NCBI RefSeq assembly: GCF_007018965.1
Contig: NZ_VJYZ01000013.1
Coordinates: forward strand, 60,066-124,065
Direction of reading: 5' to 3'
Source: Paracoccus marinus
Lineage (GTDB): Bacteria; Pseudomonadota; Alphaproteobacteria; Rhodobacterales; Rhodobacteraceae
DNA length: 64,000 nucleotides
A program made the translations under genes and the position numbers. Below are positions 27,155 through 36,113 of this stretch, piece by piece. Numbering within the stretch: position 1 is the stretch's first letter; each line of letters opens with the position of its first letter. Below the pieces are notes generated by a model. It did no database searches. It was not told where the DNA came from and saw nothing but the letters and a program-made list of their open reading frames with translations.

Positions 27155-27735
27155 TAACGAGAAAGAAGGCAGTGAAGAAATGAAGAGGTTTCGTCGGAAT
27201 GACTACCTTGAGAAGCGCACCATATCCGACTTTACGCGCGGTGAGTTTCTTGACTTCATAAAGTTCATCGGGACCGCACCCGGAAAGACAGAAGCCGAAA
27301 ACGACCGCTGGGTTACTCACTTCGACAAGCTGGTCTATCCCGATCCGCGCAGGAACAGGATCCTTTTCTGGCCCGAGCCGGGTAAGGACTCGCCAGAGAA
27401 GATGCTGGAGGAAGTCGAGCGCTTTCGACTTGAGAACAACTTGCCGGGGTTCAAGGACAGCGTCGACGCGAGGCGGCACGATGTGGACAATTTGTCCGAT
27501 GCAGCAACGGCGCCTGCTTACGCAAATGTTCCTCCACGACTGACGAAATCAGAAATGATCCATTCGCTGGAGGTTCAGATCGCCAAGCTTCACGAAGCCG
27601 GCGCGGACATGTCTATGGATCAGCAGTTCTTCCGGGGCAAAAATTGGGTTTCTGCTTTTGAAGGCGTCTTCGTAACTGACCGGAAGTTTCCGGGCGTCCT
27701 CGACGCAGGTGACGTGGAGGCTCTGGACAGGTTTT
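26817..27735 (+). repeat. Tandem duplication spanning the two composite immunity genes
   Basis: The stretch 26817-27125 (end of the Im domain, linker and second domain of gene 1) and 27417-27735 of gene 2 are highly similar at the nucleotide level. They share long identical runs such as TTCAAGGACAGCGTCGACGC and AGGTTCA-ATCGCCAAGCTTCAC with scattered substitutions. The 5-prime parts that encode helices I-II are clearly more different. This indicates a fairly recent gene duplication followed by local divergence or exchange in the 5-prime part. Confidence 0.85.
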
Positions 27736-27764
27736 TCCGTGAGGGTGGGTTGTCAACAGACTGA
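27180..27764 (+). CDS. Composite immunity-like protein 2: Im2/Im9-type domain plus second domain
   Basis: This 194-residue paralogue begins 26 bases after the previous gene, with AAGG-AGTGAAG upstream of the ATG. The Im domain spans about residues 13-94 and the second domain about 122-188, joined by the same linker (VDARRHD-NL-DAAT). Compared with its neighbour, the segment covering helices I-II and the following loop (residues 18-64) differs at about 18 of 47 positions, but the next 37 residues (helices III-IV) at only about 2. At the position of Im9 Asp51, an essential nuclease contact, it has arginine (Arg60). So it probably has another partner or has lost binding. Lower GC than flanking genes. 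Confidence 0.85.
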   Translation: MKRFRRNDYLEKRTISDFTRGEFLDFIKFIGTAPGKTEAENDRWVTHFDKLVYPDPRRNRILFWPEPGKDSPEKMLEEVERFRLENNLPGFKDSVDARRHDVDNLSDAATAPAYANVPPRLTKSEMIHSLEVQIAKLHEAGADMSMDQQFFRGKNWVSAFEGVFVTDRKFPGVLDAGDVEALDRFFREGGLSTD

Positions 27765-27889
27765 GCGTGCGGGAAGCGTTCGTCCGGCCGTGAAGCGCGG
27801 TTGTTCAACCGCCCATCCCCGGCCTTGACCGGACGCCCCCGCCTTCCTAGCTGTAAGCCAACCCCATCCCGGTCACCGAGGAGCATTCC

Positions 27890-28210
27890 ATGGCTACCCA
27901 ACACGCCACCGACGCCGATTTCGACAGCGTCGTGCGCCAGTCCGACACCCCCGTCGTCGTCGATTTCTGGGCCGAATGGTGCGGCCCCTGCCGCCAGATC
28001 GGCCCGGCGCTGGAGGAACTCGCCGCGGAATACGGCGGCAAGGTCAAGATCGTGAAGGTCAACGTCGACGAGAACCCGGACTCGCCCGCCCAGCTGGGCG
28101 TTCGCGGCATCCCGGCGCTGTTCCTGTTCAAGGACGGGCAGGTTGTGTCGAACAAGATCGGGGCGGCGCCGAAGGCCTCGCTCAAGGCCTGGATCGACGA
28201 GAACGTCTGA
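27890..28210 (+). CDS. trxA: Thioredoxin
   Basis: The 106-residue protein is a full single-domain thioredoxin with the redox motif [13 protein letters not shown] at residues 24-36, the buried aspartate of VVDFWAEW, a KVNVDENP strand, the cis-proline segment [11 protein letters not shown] and a C-terminal amphipathic helix. It reduces protein disulfides in the cytoplasm and serves as electron donor to reductases. It starts after a GGAG site (CGAGGAGCATTCC) and ends 7 bases before a convergent gene. Its GC content returns to the genomic level, marking the right edge of the low-GC patch. The addAB-trxA order is usual in relatives. Confidence 0.96.
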   Translation: MATQHATDADFDSVVRQSDTPVVVDFWAEWCGPCRQIGPALEELAAEYGGKVKIVKVNVDENPDSPAQLGVRGIPALFLFKDGQVVSNKIGAAPKASLKAWIDENV

Positions 28211-28217
28211 TCCTGCC

Positions 28218-29144
28218 TCACGCGGTCGGGAACTGGGGCGGCGGCCGGATGGGCCAGCCGCCCTTTCTCATGGCCGCAAGGATGCGCGCGCCCGCGTCGG
28301 GGGCGGTCGCGTTGATCGCACGGCGGTGCAGGAACCAGAACAGATAGGCGTCGAAGTCGGGCACGTGGGTCGGCGCGGCGGCGAGCGCACGTTCCGCGCC
28401 CATGTCGGCCACGTTCAGCGCGATGTGGTGAAAGTCGATCTGCGCGAACAGCACCGCGGGCTTGCCCAGCAGGTAGCCGTCGAGCGCGACGGCGCTGTTT
28501 TGCGTGGCGACAAAGGCGCAGTCGCGCAGGATCGCGGCGGTGTCGCCGCCGACGGTCAGGTTCGGGTGGCGCGCGGCAATCGCGTCCAGCGCCGCGCGGT
28601 CGGCGTCGTCCAGCGGCTCGCGCGGGTGCAGGGTCGCCGCCACCGGGCGTCCCGTGTCGCAGACGCGGTCCAGCATCTCGACCGGGCTCATCGTCTGGAA
28701 CGACCGGCAGCGGCGGATGTGGCCTTGCAGCGGCACCAGCACGGTATCGCCCCGCCGCGGCGCAGGCCCCGGCAGGACGCGATCGCGCAGGCGGGCGGCG
28801 AAGGTCGCGGCGCGCTGGGGATCGACCGTGCCCGGGTCGAACCGCGACCGCGCGACCGAAAAGCGCCAGCGCTCGGCCACCGGTTCGATCGACCAGAAGG
28901 GGTAGTGATAGGCCCGGCGGAAGGTCAGCGCGCGGTCGTGGGTCGGCTGCTCCATGTGAAACAAGGCGTAGCCGTCGCGGGACGGCGCGGCGGCGCGGGC
29001 CGCGGGGCCGGTCGGCGCGAACTCGACACTCCAGCCCGCGTCGCGGACCGCCCGCGACAGCACGTTCAGGAAGTTGAACCGACCCGCCCGCGCATCCGCA
29101 AGCATCGGATCTTCAAGGTAGATATGCAGGATCGTCGCCGCCAT
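28218..29144 (-). CDS. Uncharacterised protein, GT-B-like fold related to capsule polysaccharide export proteins
   Basis: The 308-residue protein lacks a signal peptide and membrane segments. The C-terminal half contains a nucleotide-sugar-transferase-like segment: [21 protein letters not shown], then [22 protein letters not shown] near residue 235. The pattern TxNSxVxLExLLLGKPVxxL is typical of capsule polysaccharide biosynthesis/export proteins (KpsC/KpsS-like). The relation is distant, so a role in surface polysaccharide or lipid A-linked sugar transfer is only a guess. I start at the ATG at 29144, which opens [13 protein letters not shown]; the open frame upstream lies opposite hslV. It diverges from hslV with 81 bases between. 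Confidence 0.62.
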   Translation of the reverse strand: MAATILHIYLEDPMLADARAGRFNFLNVLSRAVRDAGWSVEFAPTGPAARAAAPSRDGYALFHMEQPTHDRALTFRRAYHYPFWSIEPVAERWRFSVARSRFDPGTVDPQRAATFAARLRDRVLPGPAPRRGDTVLVPLQGHIRRCRSFQTMSPVEMLDRVCDTGRPVAATLHPREPLDDADRAALDAIAARHPNLTVGGDTAAILRDCAFVATQNSAVALDGYLLGKPAVLFAQIDFHHIALNVADMGAERALAAAPTHVPDFDAYLFWFLHRRAINATAPDAGARILAAMRKGGWPIRPPPQFPTA

Positions 29145-29225
29145 GCCGCCAAGGCTAGCCCCGGCCACGCGGTTGCGGAAGGGCACCCCCGCACCTATCT
29201 GCACGCCCAACGACGGAGGTTTTCG

Positions 29226-29783
29226 ATGGCTGACGACAGGTTCCCCGGCTGGCATGGCACCACCATTCTCGCGGTCCGGCGCGGCGGGCGGGTGGTGGTC
29301 GCGGGCGACGGGCAGGTAAGCGTCGGGCAGACGGTGATGAAGGGCACGGCGCGCAAGGTCCGCCGCCTGTCGCCGGGCGGGCGCGACGTGGTGGTGGGCT
29401 TCGCCGGATCGACCGCCGACGCCTTTACTCTGCTGGAGCGGCTGGAAAAGAAGCTCGAGGCCGCGCCGGGCCAGTTGCAGCGCGCCTGCGTCGAGCTGGC
29501 CAAGGACTGGCGCACCGACAAGTACCTGCGGAACCTGGAAGCGATGCTGATCGTGACCGACGGCGCGCAGCTTTACGTCGTGACCGGAGCCGGCGACGTG
29601 CTGGAACCCGAACACGACGTGGCCGCGATCGGCTCGGGCGGCAACTTCGCGCTGGCCGCCGCGCGCGGCCTGATGGAAACCGACCTTGACGGTGAGACGG
29701 TCGCCCGCCGCGCGATGGCGATCGCGGCCGACATCTGCGTCTACACCAACGGCAATCTCACGGTCGAGGTGATCGGGGCCTAA
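29226..29783 (+). CDS. hslV: HslV, ATP-dependent protease peptidase subunit
   Basis: HslV forms the proteolytic double ring of the HslVU (ClpYQ) protease. The 185-residue protein carries a short propeptide ([11 protein letters not shown]) before the catalytic threonine of [24 protein letters not shown] cut here at the conserved GDGQV; removal of 11 residues would expose the N-terminal Thr. [10 protein letters not shown] and [16 protein letters not shown] follow as in the family. GGAGG lies 7 bases upstream. In most relatives hslU follows closely in the same operon. Here 670 bases with an antisense brnTA pair separate them, and the hslV stop overlaps the brnA stop tail to tail. Confidence 0.95.
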   Translation: MADDRFPGWHGTTILAVRRGGRVVVAGDGQVSVGQTVMKGTARKVRRLSPGGRDVVVGFAGSTADAFTLLERLEKKLEAAPGQLQRACVELAKDWRTDKYLRNLEAMLIVTDGAQLYVVTGAGDVLEPEHDVAAIGSGGNFALAAARGLMETDLDGETVARRAMAIAADICVYTNGNLTVEVIGA

Positions 29784-30067
29784 CCGGCCTTGCGGGCTTG
29801 CATGTAGGCCCGCAAGACCGCGTTCATTCGGGTCTGATAGCCCTTACCCTCGGCCCGGAAAAAATCCAACACATCGGGATCTACCCGCAGCGAGATCGCC
29901 TTCTTCGCTTGGGGAAGCACTAGAACGGCGCTGTCCCAATCAATCTCGAAATCATCTTCATCCTCTCCCTCAAACTCGCCTTCACGGCGAAGGCGGTCCA
30001 GATCAGTCTGGTCCGTCATCTGCTGGATTTCGTCGAGCGTATATGTCTTGTAGCTTGACTCGCTCAT
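29780..30067 (-). CDS. brnA: BrnA-type antitoxin
   Basis: The 95-residue protein fits BrnA, the antitoxin and autorepressor of BrnTA type II systems. The N-terminal YTLDEIQQM matches the typical R-YT-EEL--M start; the acidic middle ([19 protein letters not shown]) corresponds to the toxin-wrapping part; the C-terminal half is a ribbon-helix-helix-like DNA-binding segment ([34 protein letters not shown], cut). It overlaps the end of the toxin gene by 65 bases in another frame, more than usual, which suggests translational coupling. The start at 30067 is favoured because it includes the conserved YT-EE segment; an internal ATG at 30019 is possible. Confidence 0.85.
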   Translation of the reverse strand: MSESSYKTYTLDEIQQMTDQTDLDRLRREGEFEGEDEDDFEIDWDSAVLVLPQAKKAISLRVDPDVLDFFRAEGKGYQTRMNAVLRAYMQARKAG

Positions 30068-30314
30068 TTCGCCGGGCCCTCCGAGCAGTGATAACGCGGA
30101 TCGCCGAGCCGCGCCTGGTAAACACGAACACGACTGCCACGTCATCCAGAAGTCCGATCGCAATCTCACGTGCCTCGGCCTCGCTGCGCGCAGTCACAAC
30201 GACATGTGGCCCAGCGAAGAACCCCGGCGCACGCACGAAATCGATCCCGTGCTTCTCGATCGTGGCAAGCCGCTTGGCTTCGTTCCACTCGTATCTGACA
30301 TCGTCTTCGGACAT
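30003..30314 (-). CDS. brnT: BrnT-type ribonuclease toxin
   Basis: BrnT is a RelE-like ribonuclease that arrests translation when free of BrnA. The 103-residue protein has the hallmark opening [19 protein letters not shown] near residue 8 (family YEWDxxKxxxNxxKHGVDF), a central [12 protein letters not shown] segment and the strand [25 protein letters not shown], with the basic residues expected for catalysis. Length is a little above the usual 90-95. It lies first in the minus-strand operon and divergent from hslU across 141 bases. The ATG at 30314 has no strong ribosome-binding site. Confidence 0.88.
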   Translation of the reverse strand: MSEDDVRYEWNEAKRLATIEKHGIDFVRAPGFFAGPHVVVTARSEAEAREIAIGLLDDVAVVFVFTRRGSAIRVITARRARRNERVKLQDIYARRNPADDGPD

Positions 30315-30366
30315 TGCTGTTCCCATCTTTGCCGGAGAACGAGCGCACGTCCTGCGCGACTCATGA

Positions 30367-30397
30367 AGTTGTATATACCAACTGTAAGTCTGCAGTT
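30367..30397. promoter_or_regulatory. Candidate BrnA operator/promoter region between brnT and hslU
   Basis: An AT-rich patch holds two adjacent inverted repeats: AGTTG-TATATAC-CAACT (30367-30383) and AACTG-N8-CAGTT (30380-30397). It lies 53-83 bases upstream of the brnT start and upstream of hslU. BrnA is known to bind palindromes at its own promoter, so these are the best candidates. If used, BrnA could also influence hslU, which is transcribed in the other direction. Confidence 0.42.
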
Positions 30398-30455
30398 CCA
30401 CCCCTTCAAGGGCCCTGCTGCTCGGCTTATTTCCTTAGGAACTAAGGAGACGCAC

Positions 30456-31754
30456 ATGACCGACCTCACCCCCCGCGAAATCGTGGCGGAACTCGACCGC
30501 TTCATCATCGGCCAGGACGACGCCAAGCGCGCCGTCGCGGTCGCCATGCGCAACCGCTGGCGCCGGCAGCGTCTGGCCGACGACATTCGCGACGAGGTCT
30601 ATCCCAAGAACATCCTGATGGTCGGCCCCACCGGCGTCGGCAAGACCGAGATCAGCCGCCGCCTCGCCAGGCTCGCCCAGGCGCCGTTCGTGAAGGTCGA
30701 GGCGACGAAGTTCACCGAGGTCGGCTATGTCGGCCGCGACGTGGAACAGATCATCCGCGACCTGGTGGACACCGCGCTGGTGGACACGCGCGAGCGGATG
30801 CGGGACGAGGTGCGCGCCCGCGCCCGTGCCGCCGCCGAGGACCGGGTGATTGCGGCCCTTGCGGGCGACCAGGCGCGCGACCAGACGCGCGAAATGTTCC
30901 GCGCCAAGCTGAAGCGCGGCGAACTTGACGACACCCAGATCGAGATCGAGGTGACGGACACCTCGAACCCCTTGGGGATGGAGGTGCCGGGCCAGCCGGG
31001 GCTTGGCAACATGATGGACCTGTCGGGGCTGATGAAGGCGTTCGGCGGCCGCAAGACGCGCCGCAAGATGACGGTCGCCGAAAGCCACGACCTGCTGCTG
31101 GCCGAGGAAGCCGACAAGCTTCTGGACGACGAGGCGATCAAGACCGCCGCCATCGCCGCCGTCGAACAATCGGGCATCGTGTTCATCGACGAGATCGACA
31201 AGGTCTGCGCCCGCTCGGACAGCCGCGGCGGCGAGATCAGCCGCGAGGGGGTGCAGCGCGACCTGCTGCCGCTGATCGAGGGCACGACCGTCAGCACCAA
31301 GTACGGCCCCGTCCGCACCGACCACGTGCTGTTCATCGCCTCGGGTGCGTTCCACGTCGCCAAGCCCAGCGACCTCTTGCCGGAACTTCAGGGCCGCCTG
31401 CCGATCCGGGTCGAACTCAAGGCGCTGACCGAGGGCGACTTCGTCCGCATCCTGTCGGAACCCGACAACGCGCTCACGCGGCAATACACCGCGCTGATGG
31501 GGACCGAGGGCGTGACCGTCAGCTTCACCGACGACGGCATCGCCGCGCTCGCCCGCATCGCGGCCGAGGTCAACGGCACGGTCGAGAACATCGGCGCCCG
31601 TCGCCTGTACACGGTGATGGAGCGCGTGTTCGAGGACCTGTCCTTCGCCGCGCCCGACAAGGGCGGCGACGAGGTGCGGGTGGACGCGGCCTTTGTCGAG
31701 CGGGAACTGGGCGAGCTGTCGCGGTCCGCCGATCTGTCGCGCTACGTCCTTTAG
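30456..31754 (+). CDS. hslU: HslU, ATPase subunit of the HslVU protease
   Basis: HslU unfolds substrates and feeds them to HslV. The 432-residue AAA+ protein shows [20 protein letters not shown] at the N-terminus, the Walker A motif [16 protein letters not shown] near residue 57, [17 protein letters not shown], the I domain (residues about 110-230), Walker [12 protein letters not shown] near residue 246, and the sensor-like GRLPIRVEL segment. The C-terminus ends in SRYVL, close to the conserved tail that activates HslV. AAGGAG lies 8 bases before the ATG. Because brnTA interrupts the hslVU unit, hslU probably uses its own promoter in the 141-base gap. Confidence 0.97.
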   Translation: MTDLTPREIVAELDRFIIGQDDAKRAVAVAMRNRWRRQRLADDIRDEVYPKNILMVGPTGVGKTEISRRLARLAQAPFVKVEATKFTEVGYVGRDVEQIIRDLVDTALVDTRERMRDEVRARARAAAEDRVIAALAGDQARDQTREMFRAKLKRGELDDTQIEIEVTDTSNPLGMEVPGQPGLGNMMDLSGLMKAFGGRKTRRKMTVAESHDLLLAEEADKLLDDEAIKTAAIAAVEQSGIVFIDEIDKVCARSDSRGGEISREGVQRDLLPLIEGTTVSTKYGPVRTDHVLFIASGAFHVAKPSDLLPELQGRLPIRVELKALTEGDFVRILSEPDNALTRQYTALMGTEGVTVSFTDDGIAALARIAAEVNGTVENIGARRLYTVMERVFEDLSFAAPDKGGDEVRVDAAFVERELGELSRSADLSRYVL

Positions 31755-31768
31755 GGACCGCGACGCGG

Positions 31769-31800
31769 CCGGCGGCGGAACATCCTGCGCCGCCGCCGGT
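31769..31800 (+). terminator. Strong hairpin after hslU
   Basis: CCGGCGGCGG at 31769-31778 pairs perfectly with CCGCCGCCGG at 31790-31799 around an 11-base loop, followed by TTGTGCTTGCT. It starts 15 bases after the hslU stop and ends before the next small gene, so it probably ends the hslU transcript. The T-run is weak. Confidence 0.6.
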
Positions 31801-31837
31801 TGTGCTTGCTGACACCCCGCTGCGAAAGGCACACCAC

Positions 31838-32026
31838 ATGTTCAAGGGCCTGCTTGGCTTGATCCTGTTCGTCCTAGACGTCTGGGCGATCGCGTCGATC
31901 TTCAACTCGAACGCGACCGGCCGCGCGAAGCTGATTTGGATCATCGTGGTCGCGGCGCTGCCTTTCGCCGGGCTGATCGCGTGGTATTTCGCGGGACCCA
32001 AGGCGAACTACAACGCGCCGCGCTGA
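31838..32026 (+). CDS. Small two-helix membrane protein (PLDc_N type)
   Basis: The 62-residue protein is almost entirely two hydrophobic segments (GLLGLILFVLDVWAIASIF and LIWIIVVAALPFAGLIAWYF) separated by a short polar loop, and ends in a GPK motif. This is the layout of the PLDc_N (phospholipase D-nuclease N-terminal) family: small inner-membrane proteins of unknown role with the pattern W-P--G---Y---G. GAAAGG lies 9 bases upstream. It overlaps the following DUF983 gene (TGATG), so both membrane proteins are made together. Confidence 0.8.
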   Translation: MFKGLLGLILFVLDVWAIASIFNSNATGRAKLIWIIVVAALPFAGLIAWYFAGPKANYNAPR

Positions 32027-32406
32027 TGGTTACCCCGATGACCCACCCCGAACGCGACCAGCAGCAGGCGGTGCTGCGCGGCACGTTCGGCAAATGCCCG
32101 AACTGCGGCGAGGGGCGGATGTTCCGCGGCTATCTTCAGGTCGTGCCGGAATGCGCGAGCTGCGGTGAAAAGCTGGGGCTGTACCGGGCCGCCGACGGGC
32201 CCGCGTTCTTCACGATGACCATCGTGCTGTTGCTTCTGATCCCGGTGATCTGGATCGGCTGGACGATCTTTCCCGACGATCCGCTGATGCTGATGCTGTC
32301 GCTCTGCGCGGTCACCACCATCATCACGCTGGTGCTGCTGCGGCTGGTCAAGGGCGCGTTCGTCGCGTTCCTGTGGGCCAACGAGGAACGCGACCGCGGC
32401 GCCTGA
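32026..32406 (+). CDS. DUF983 zinc-ribbon membrane protein
   Basis: The 126-residue protein has two CxxC pairs near the N-terminus (CPNCGEGRMF and CASCGEKLG), which should bind one zinc ion, followed by two transmembrane helices (residues about 62-110). This is the DUF983 layout found in alphaproteobacteria, often near cytochrome oxidase or hsl genes; function unknown. The start is either the ATG overlapping the previous stop (TGATG, used here) or an ATG four codons later. The stop lies 2 bases before the end of a convergent ABC ATPase gene. Confidence 0.83.
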   Translation: MVTPMTHPERDQQQAVLRGTFGKCPNCGEGRMFRGYLQVVPECASCGEKLGLYRAADGPAFFTMTIVLLLLIPVIWIGWTIFPDDPLMLMLSLCAVTTIITLVLLRLVKGAFVAFLWANEERDRGA

Positions 32407-32408
32407 CC

Positions 32409-33215
<807 letters not shown>

Positions 33216-33217
33216 CG

Positions 33218-33886
33218 TCAGCTCCGTTCCAGAAGATAGTGGGTGGCGCGGCGTTCCAGCCTGCGGCCGATCCGGCTGATCGCCTCGACGAAGATCCAGA
33301 AGAACAGCGCGAGGACCAGCGTCGCCTCGGCGAAGGCGAAGGTTTCGGCCATCATGGTCTGGGTCTCGAACATGATCTCGGGCACCGTGATCATCGACAG
33401 GATCACGGTTTCCTTGGTCAGGATGATGGAAAAGTTGACCAGCGCCGGCAGCGCCGACACCAGCATCACCGGGATCATCACCCGCCGCATGATCGCGCCG
33501 GGCGGAAAGCCCATCGCCCGCGCCGCCTCGATCTGGCCCACCGGGACCGCGTTCAGGCCGGCGCGGAAGATTTCCGCGAAATAGGGGCTGCCGTAGATGG
33601 TCAGGCCCAGCAGGCCGGCCGGCAGCGCGTCCAGCCGCAGCCCCAGCATCGGGCCGCCATAGTAAAGGACGAACAGCTGGACGAGGAACGGGGTGCCGCG
33701 GATGAACTCGACATAGGCGCGCAGCAGCCACTGGACCGGCCACGCCTTCACGCTGCGCTGGACCAGCGCCATCACGAAGCCCAGCGCCATGGCGAACACC
33801 GTGCCGACGAGCCAGCAGAAGATCGTCATGCCAAGCCCGCGCAGCAGCGCCGGGCCGTATTGCTGGAAAAGCGACAGGTCGATCAC
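33218..33886 (-). CDS. Polar amino-acid ABC transporter, permease (second)
   Basis: The 222-residue inner-membrane permease has about five hydrophobic helices and the conserved cytoplasmic EAA loop [22 protein letters not shown] near residue 130, plus [14 protein letters not shown] near residue 55, typical of HisM/GlnP-type subunits. The start is GTG overlapping the stop of the other permease (GTGA), so the two subunits are made in step and probably form a heterodimer. An internal ATG would cut off the first helix, so the GTG start is preferred. Confidence 0.92.
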   Translation of the reverse strand: MIDLSLFQQYGPALLRGLGMTIFCWLVGTVFAMALGFVMALVQRSVKAWPVQWLLRAYVEFIRGTPFLVQLFVLYYGGPMLGLRLDALPAGLLGLTIYGSPYFAEIFRAGLNAVPVGQIEAARAMGFPPGAIMRRVMIPVMLVSALPALVNFSIILTKETVILSMITVPEIMFETQTMMAETFAFAEATLVLALFFWIFVEAISRIGRRLERRATHYLLERS

Positions 33887-34530
33887 AGCGCGAACCTTTG
33901 TTCCAGGGTCCGGCCGATGCCCGCGATCACCAGGTTGATGGCTAGGTAGATGAAGGCCGCCGCAAGGTAGATTTCCAGCGGGCGGTACGTCGCGGACGCG
34001 ATCGACTGGCTCATCCGCGTGATCTCGACGATGCCGACGACCGTGACCAGCGACGAGGCTTTCACCAGCAGGATCAATTCGTTGACCAGCGACGGCATGG
34101 AAATCTTGAGCGCCTGCGGCAGCAGGATCCGGGTCCAGATGTCGCGTGGCGGCAGGCCCACGGCGATCGCCGCCTCGGCCTGCCCCTTGGGGATCGCGTT
34201 CAGGGCGCCGCGAAGGATCTCGCTGATATAGGCGGCGGCGCACAGGCCCACGGTCAGGATCGCGGCGACCAGCGCGGGCACGTTCACGCCCACCAGCGGC
34301 AACAGGTAGAACGCCAGCAGCAGCTGGATCAGCAGCGGGACGCCGCGAAAGAAGCTGACATAGACGCCGGCGACGCGCCGGGCGGCGACGCTGCGCGACA
34401 CCGCGCCCATGCACACGACCGCGCCGAAGATCAGGCCCAGCAGGCAGCCCAAACCGGAAATCAGCAGCGTGTACCGGGCCGAGGCGATCAGCACCGGCAG
34501 GTTGTCAATGATGGTCTGGAACGAAAACAT
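33883..34530 (-). CDS. Polar amino-acid ABC transporter, permease (first)
   Basis: The 215-residue membrane subunit starts [21 protein letters not shown] and shows [17 protein letters not shown] near residue 60, the EAA loop [25 protein letters not shown] (cut) near residue 115 and five hydrophobic segments. It is of the HisQ type and pairs with the second permease. The gene lies 57 bases after the substrate-binding protein gene in the order binding protein, permease, permease, ATPase, a common order for polar amino-acid importers. Confidence 0.92.
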   Translation of the reverse strand: MFSFQTIIDNLPVLIASARYTLLISGLGCLLGLIFGAVVCMGAVSRSVAARRVAGVYVSFFRGVPLLIQLLLAFYLLPLVGVNVPALVAAILTVGLCAAAYISEILRGALNAIPKGQAEAAIAVGLPPRDIWTRILLPQALKISMPSLVNELILLVKASSLVTVVGIVEITRMSQSIASATYRPLEIYLAAAFIYLAINLVIAGIGRTLEQRFAL

Positions 34531-34587
34531 GCGCGCGCCCTTGCAAGCTTGCGCGGGCGGGCCAAATGCGGCCCGCCCGCCCGGTCG

Positions 34588-35400
34588 TCACATCGCAGGC
34601 ATTTCCTTGGGCAGCGCGGTCGTCACGCCGAACCATTTCTGCTGCATCGCGGCCAGCCGGCCGTCGTCCTGGATCTTCACCAGCGCCGCGTCGATCGCCG
34701 CGATCAGCGATTCCGACCCTTCCTTGCGCGTGACCCAGGCGAAGTACTTGGGCTCGCCGAAGGGCGGCTGCACCGTCTCGAACGCGTCGGGGCGGGTCTT
34801 GGCGAGATAGGCGAGGTTCGGGGCCGATCCCGCGACCGCGTCCAGCCGCCCGGCGGCAAGGTCGGCATAGGCTTCGTCCGGCGAGCCGTAGCCCTTGATG
34901 TCGAACCCGCCCAGCTTTTCGGCATAGGCTTCAAGCTGCTTTTCCTGCGCCGTGCCTTTCTGGATGCCGACCGTCTTGCCCTTCACGTCCTCGGGCTTGG
35001 TCAGGTCCCCGCCCTTGGGCTGGACCAGCGCCACGGTCGCGTCGCTGATCGGCAGGGTGAAGGCGTAGCGTTCCATCCGCTCGGGCGTGATCGTCACGGG
35101 CGCGTTCACGAAGTCGAACTTGCTGACCTCCAGCCCCGGCAGGATCGAGGCCCAGGGCAGGTCCTGGTATTCGGCGGTCACGCCCAATTCCTTGGCGACC
35201 TCGTCGAACAGCTCCTTGCCGAAGCCCGCGTACTGGCCGTTTTCCAGCATGTCGAAGGGCGCGTAGTGCATTTCGGTGGCGGTCACGATCTTGCCTGCGG
35301 ACTTGATGTCGGCAAGCATGTCGGCCAGCGCGCCGGTCGCGGTCAGCGCCAGCGCGGTCGCCCCGAACAGAGCGGCGCGCAGGGTGGTGCGAAGGGTCAT
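34588..35400 (-). CDS. Polar amino-acid ABC transporter, periplasmic substrate-binding protein
   Basis: The 270-residue protein has a clear signal peptide (MTLRTTLRAALFGATALALT followed by ATGALA) and the type II binding-protein fold: GKIVTATEMHYAPFD, LDVAGSAPNLAYL and a WVTRKEGSESL segment near the end. It catches an amino acid in the periplasm for the two permeases downstream. An AGGAG site lies 7 bases before the ATG. It follows hutD by 152 bases that hold a strong hairpin, so it might share the hut transcript or use its own promoter. Histidine is a reasonable but unproven ligand. Confidence 0.92.
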   Translation of the reverse strand: MTLRTTLRAALFGATALALTATGALADMLADIKSAGKIVTATEMHYAPFDMLENGQYAGFGKELFDEVAKELGVTAEYQDLPWASILPGLEVSKFDFVNAPVTITPERMERYAFTLPISDATVALVQPKGGDLTKPEDVKGKTVGIQKGTAQEKQLEAYAEKLGGFDIKGYGSPDEAYADLAAGRLDAVAGSAPNLAYLAKTRPDAFETVQPPFGEPKYFAWVTRKEGSESLIAAIDAALVKIQDDGRLAAMQQKWFGVTTALPKEMPAM

Positions 35401-35430
35401 CTTTCTCTCCTGTTGTCGGGCCGTTGTTTG

Positions 35431-35457
35431 CCGGGCGGTCCGGCCCTGGCCGCCCGG
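35431..35457 (-). other. Hairpin in the leader of the ABC transporter genes
   Basis: CCGGGCGG at 35431-35438 and CCGCCCGG at 35450-35457 form a perfect 8-base stem with an 11-base loop in the gap between hutD and the binding-protein gene, 31 bases before that start. It may end part of the hut transcript, or protect the downstream mRNA. The following TTTGTTGTC on the minus strand is only weakly T-rich. Confidence 0.45.
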
Positions 35458-35552
35458 AATGTCGTGGCACGCCACCGTGACCGATCCGGCTTGCGCGCGG
35501 CAAGTCACAGCATAGGCGAGATGACGCGAAACTGTCATGCGGGCCGCACCTG

Positions 35553-36113
35553 TCATTTCGGCAGCCAGTCGAGCACGACAGCCAGAACGAAGCCGTCCTC
35601 GACCGTGCCCGCCAGCGCGTCGCCCCCCAGTATGGCGTCGCCCGTCCGCAGGGCCGTCCCGCAAACCGTCGCTGGCCCGCGCGCGACGGCGGCGACGGTG
35701 CCCGCGGGCAGCGCCTCGCCCGCCGACATCGCGACCATGCGGTGCGCCATGACCCCGCGCCGGGTCATGATGTTGAGATCCAGCACCGCCCCGCCCGTCA
35801 GCCGCGCATGGACCGGCGCCTCGCCCGGGAACGGCAGCGGCGGGCCATCCGCCGCCAGCGTCACATCCGGGCTGCCCGCGCCGAAGGACAGGACCATCGG
35901 CCCGCCCTCGATCACCCCCAGCGTCCGGTCGATGCCCGGAAAGGTCGAGAACGGCCCGTCCGCGGCGACCTCGGCCATGCTCAGCCGGGCGTCGAAGCCG
36001 TCCATGCCCGCGCCGGGCGGCCAGGTCGCAAGCTGATGCGTGACGCCGCCGCCGTTCTTCCAGCGGGTGGCGGTCGCCTCTCCCCGGCGGACGACCTGGA
36101 AGCCGGGGTTCAT
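35553..36113 (-). CDS. hutD: HutD family protein
   Basis: The 186-residue protein is a HutD bicupin-like protein, with the typical [17 protein letters not shown] opening, a [16 protein letters not shown] segment near residue 55, and LNIMTRRG near residue 115. HutD is a common member of proteobacterial histidine-utilisation operons and is thought to limit over-activity of the pathway in pseudomonads; its biochemical role is not settled. The start overlaps the hutU stop (ATGA), so it is translated with urocanase. It is the last hut gene before the ABC transporter. Confidence 0.92.
   Translation of the reverse strand: MNPGFQVVRRGEATATRWKNGGGVTHQLATWPPGAGMDGFDARLSMAEVAADGPFSTFPGIDRTLGVIEGGPMVLSFGAGSPDVTLAADGPPLPFPGEAPVHARLTGGAVLDLNIMTRRGVMAHRMVAMSAGEALPAGTVAAVARGPATVCGTALRTGDAILGGDALAGTVEDGFVLAVVLDWLPK

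Noticed and set aside
26164..27889. A nuclease toxin gene accompanying the immunity genes
   Set aside because: All frames on both strands were read; no HNH or other toxin-like domain and no additional plausible gene is present.
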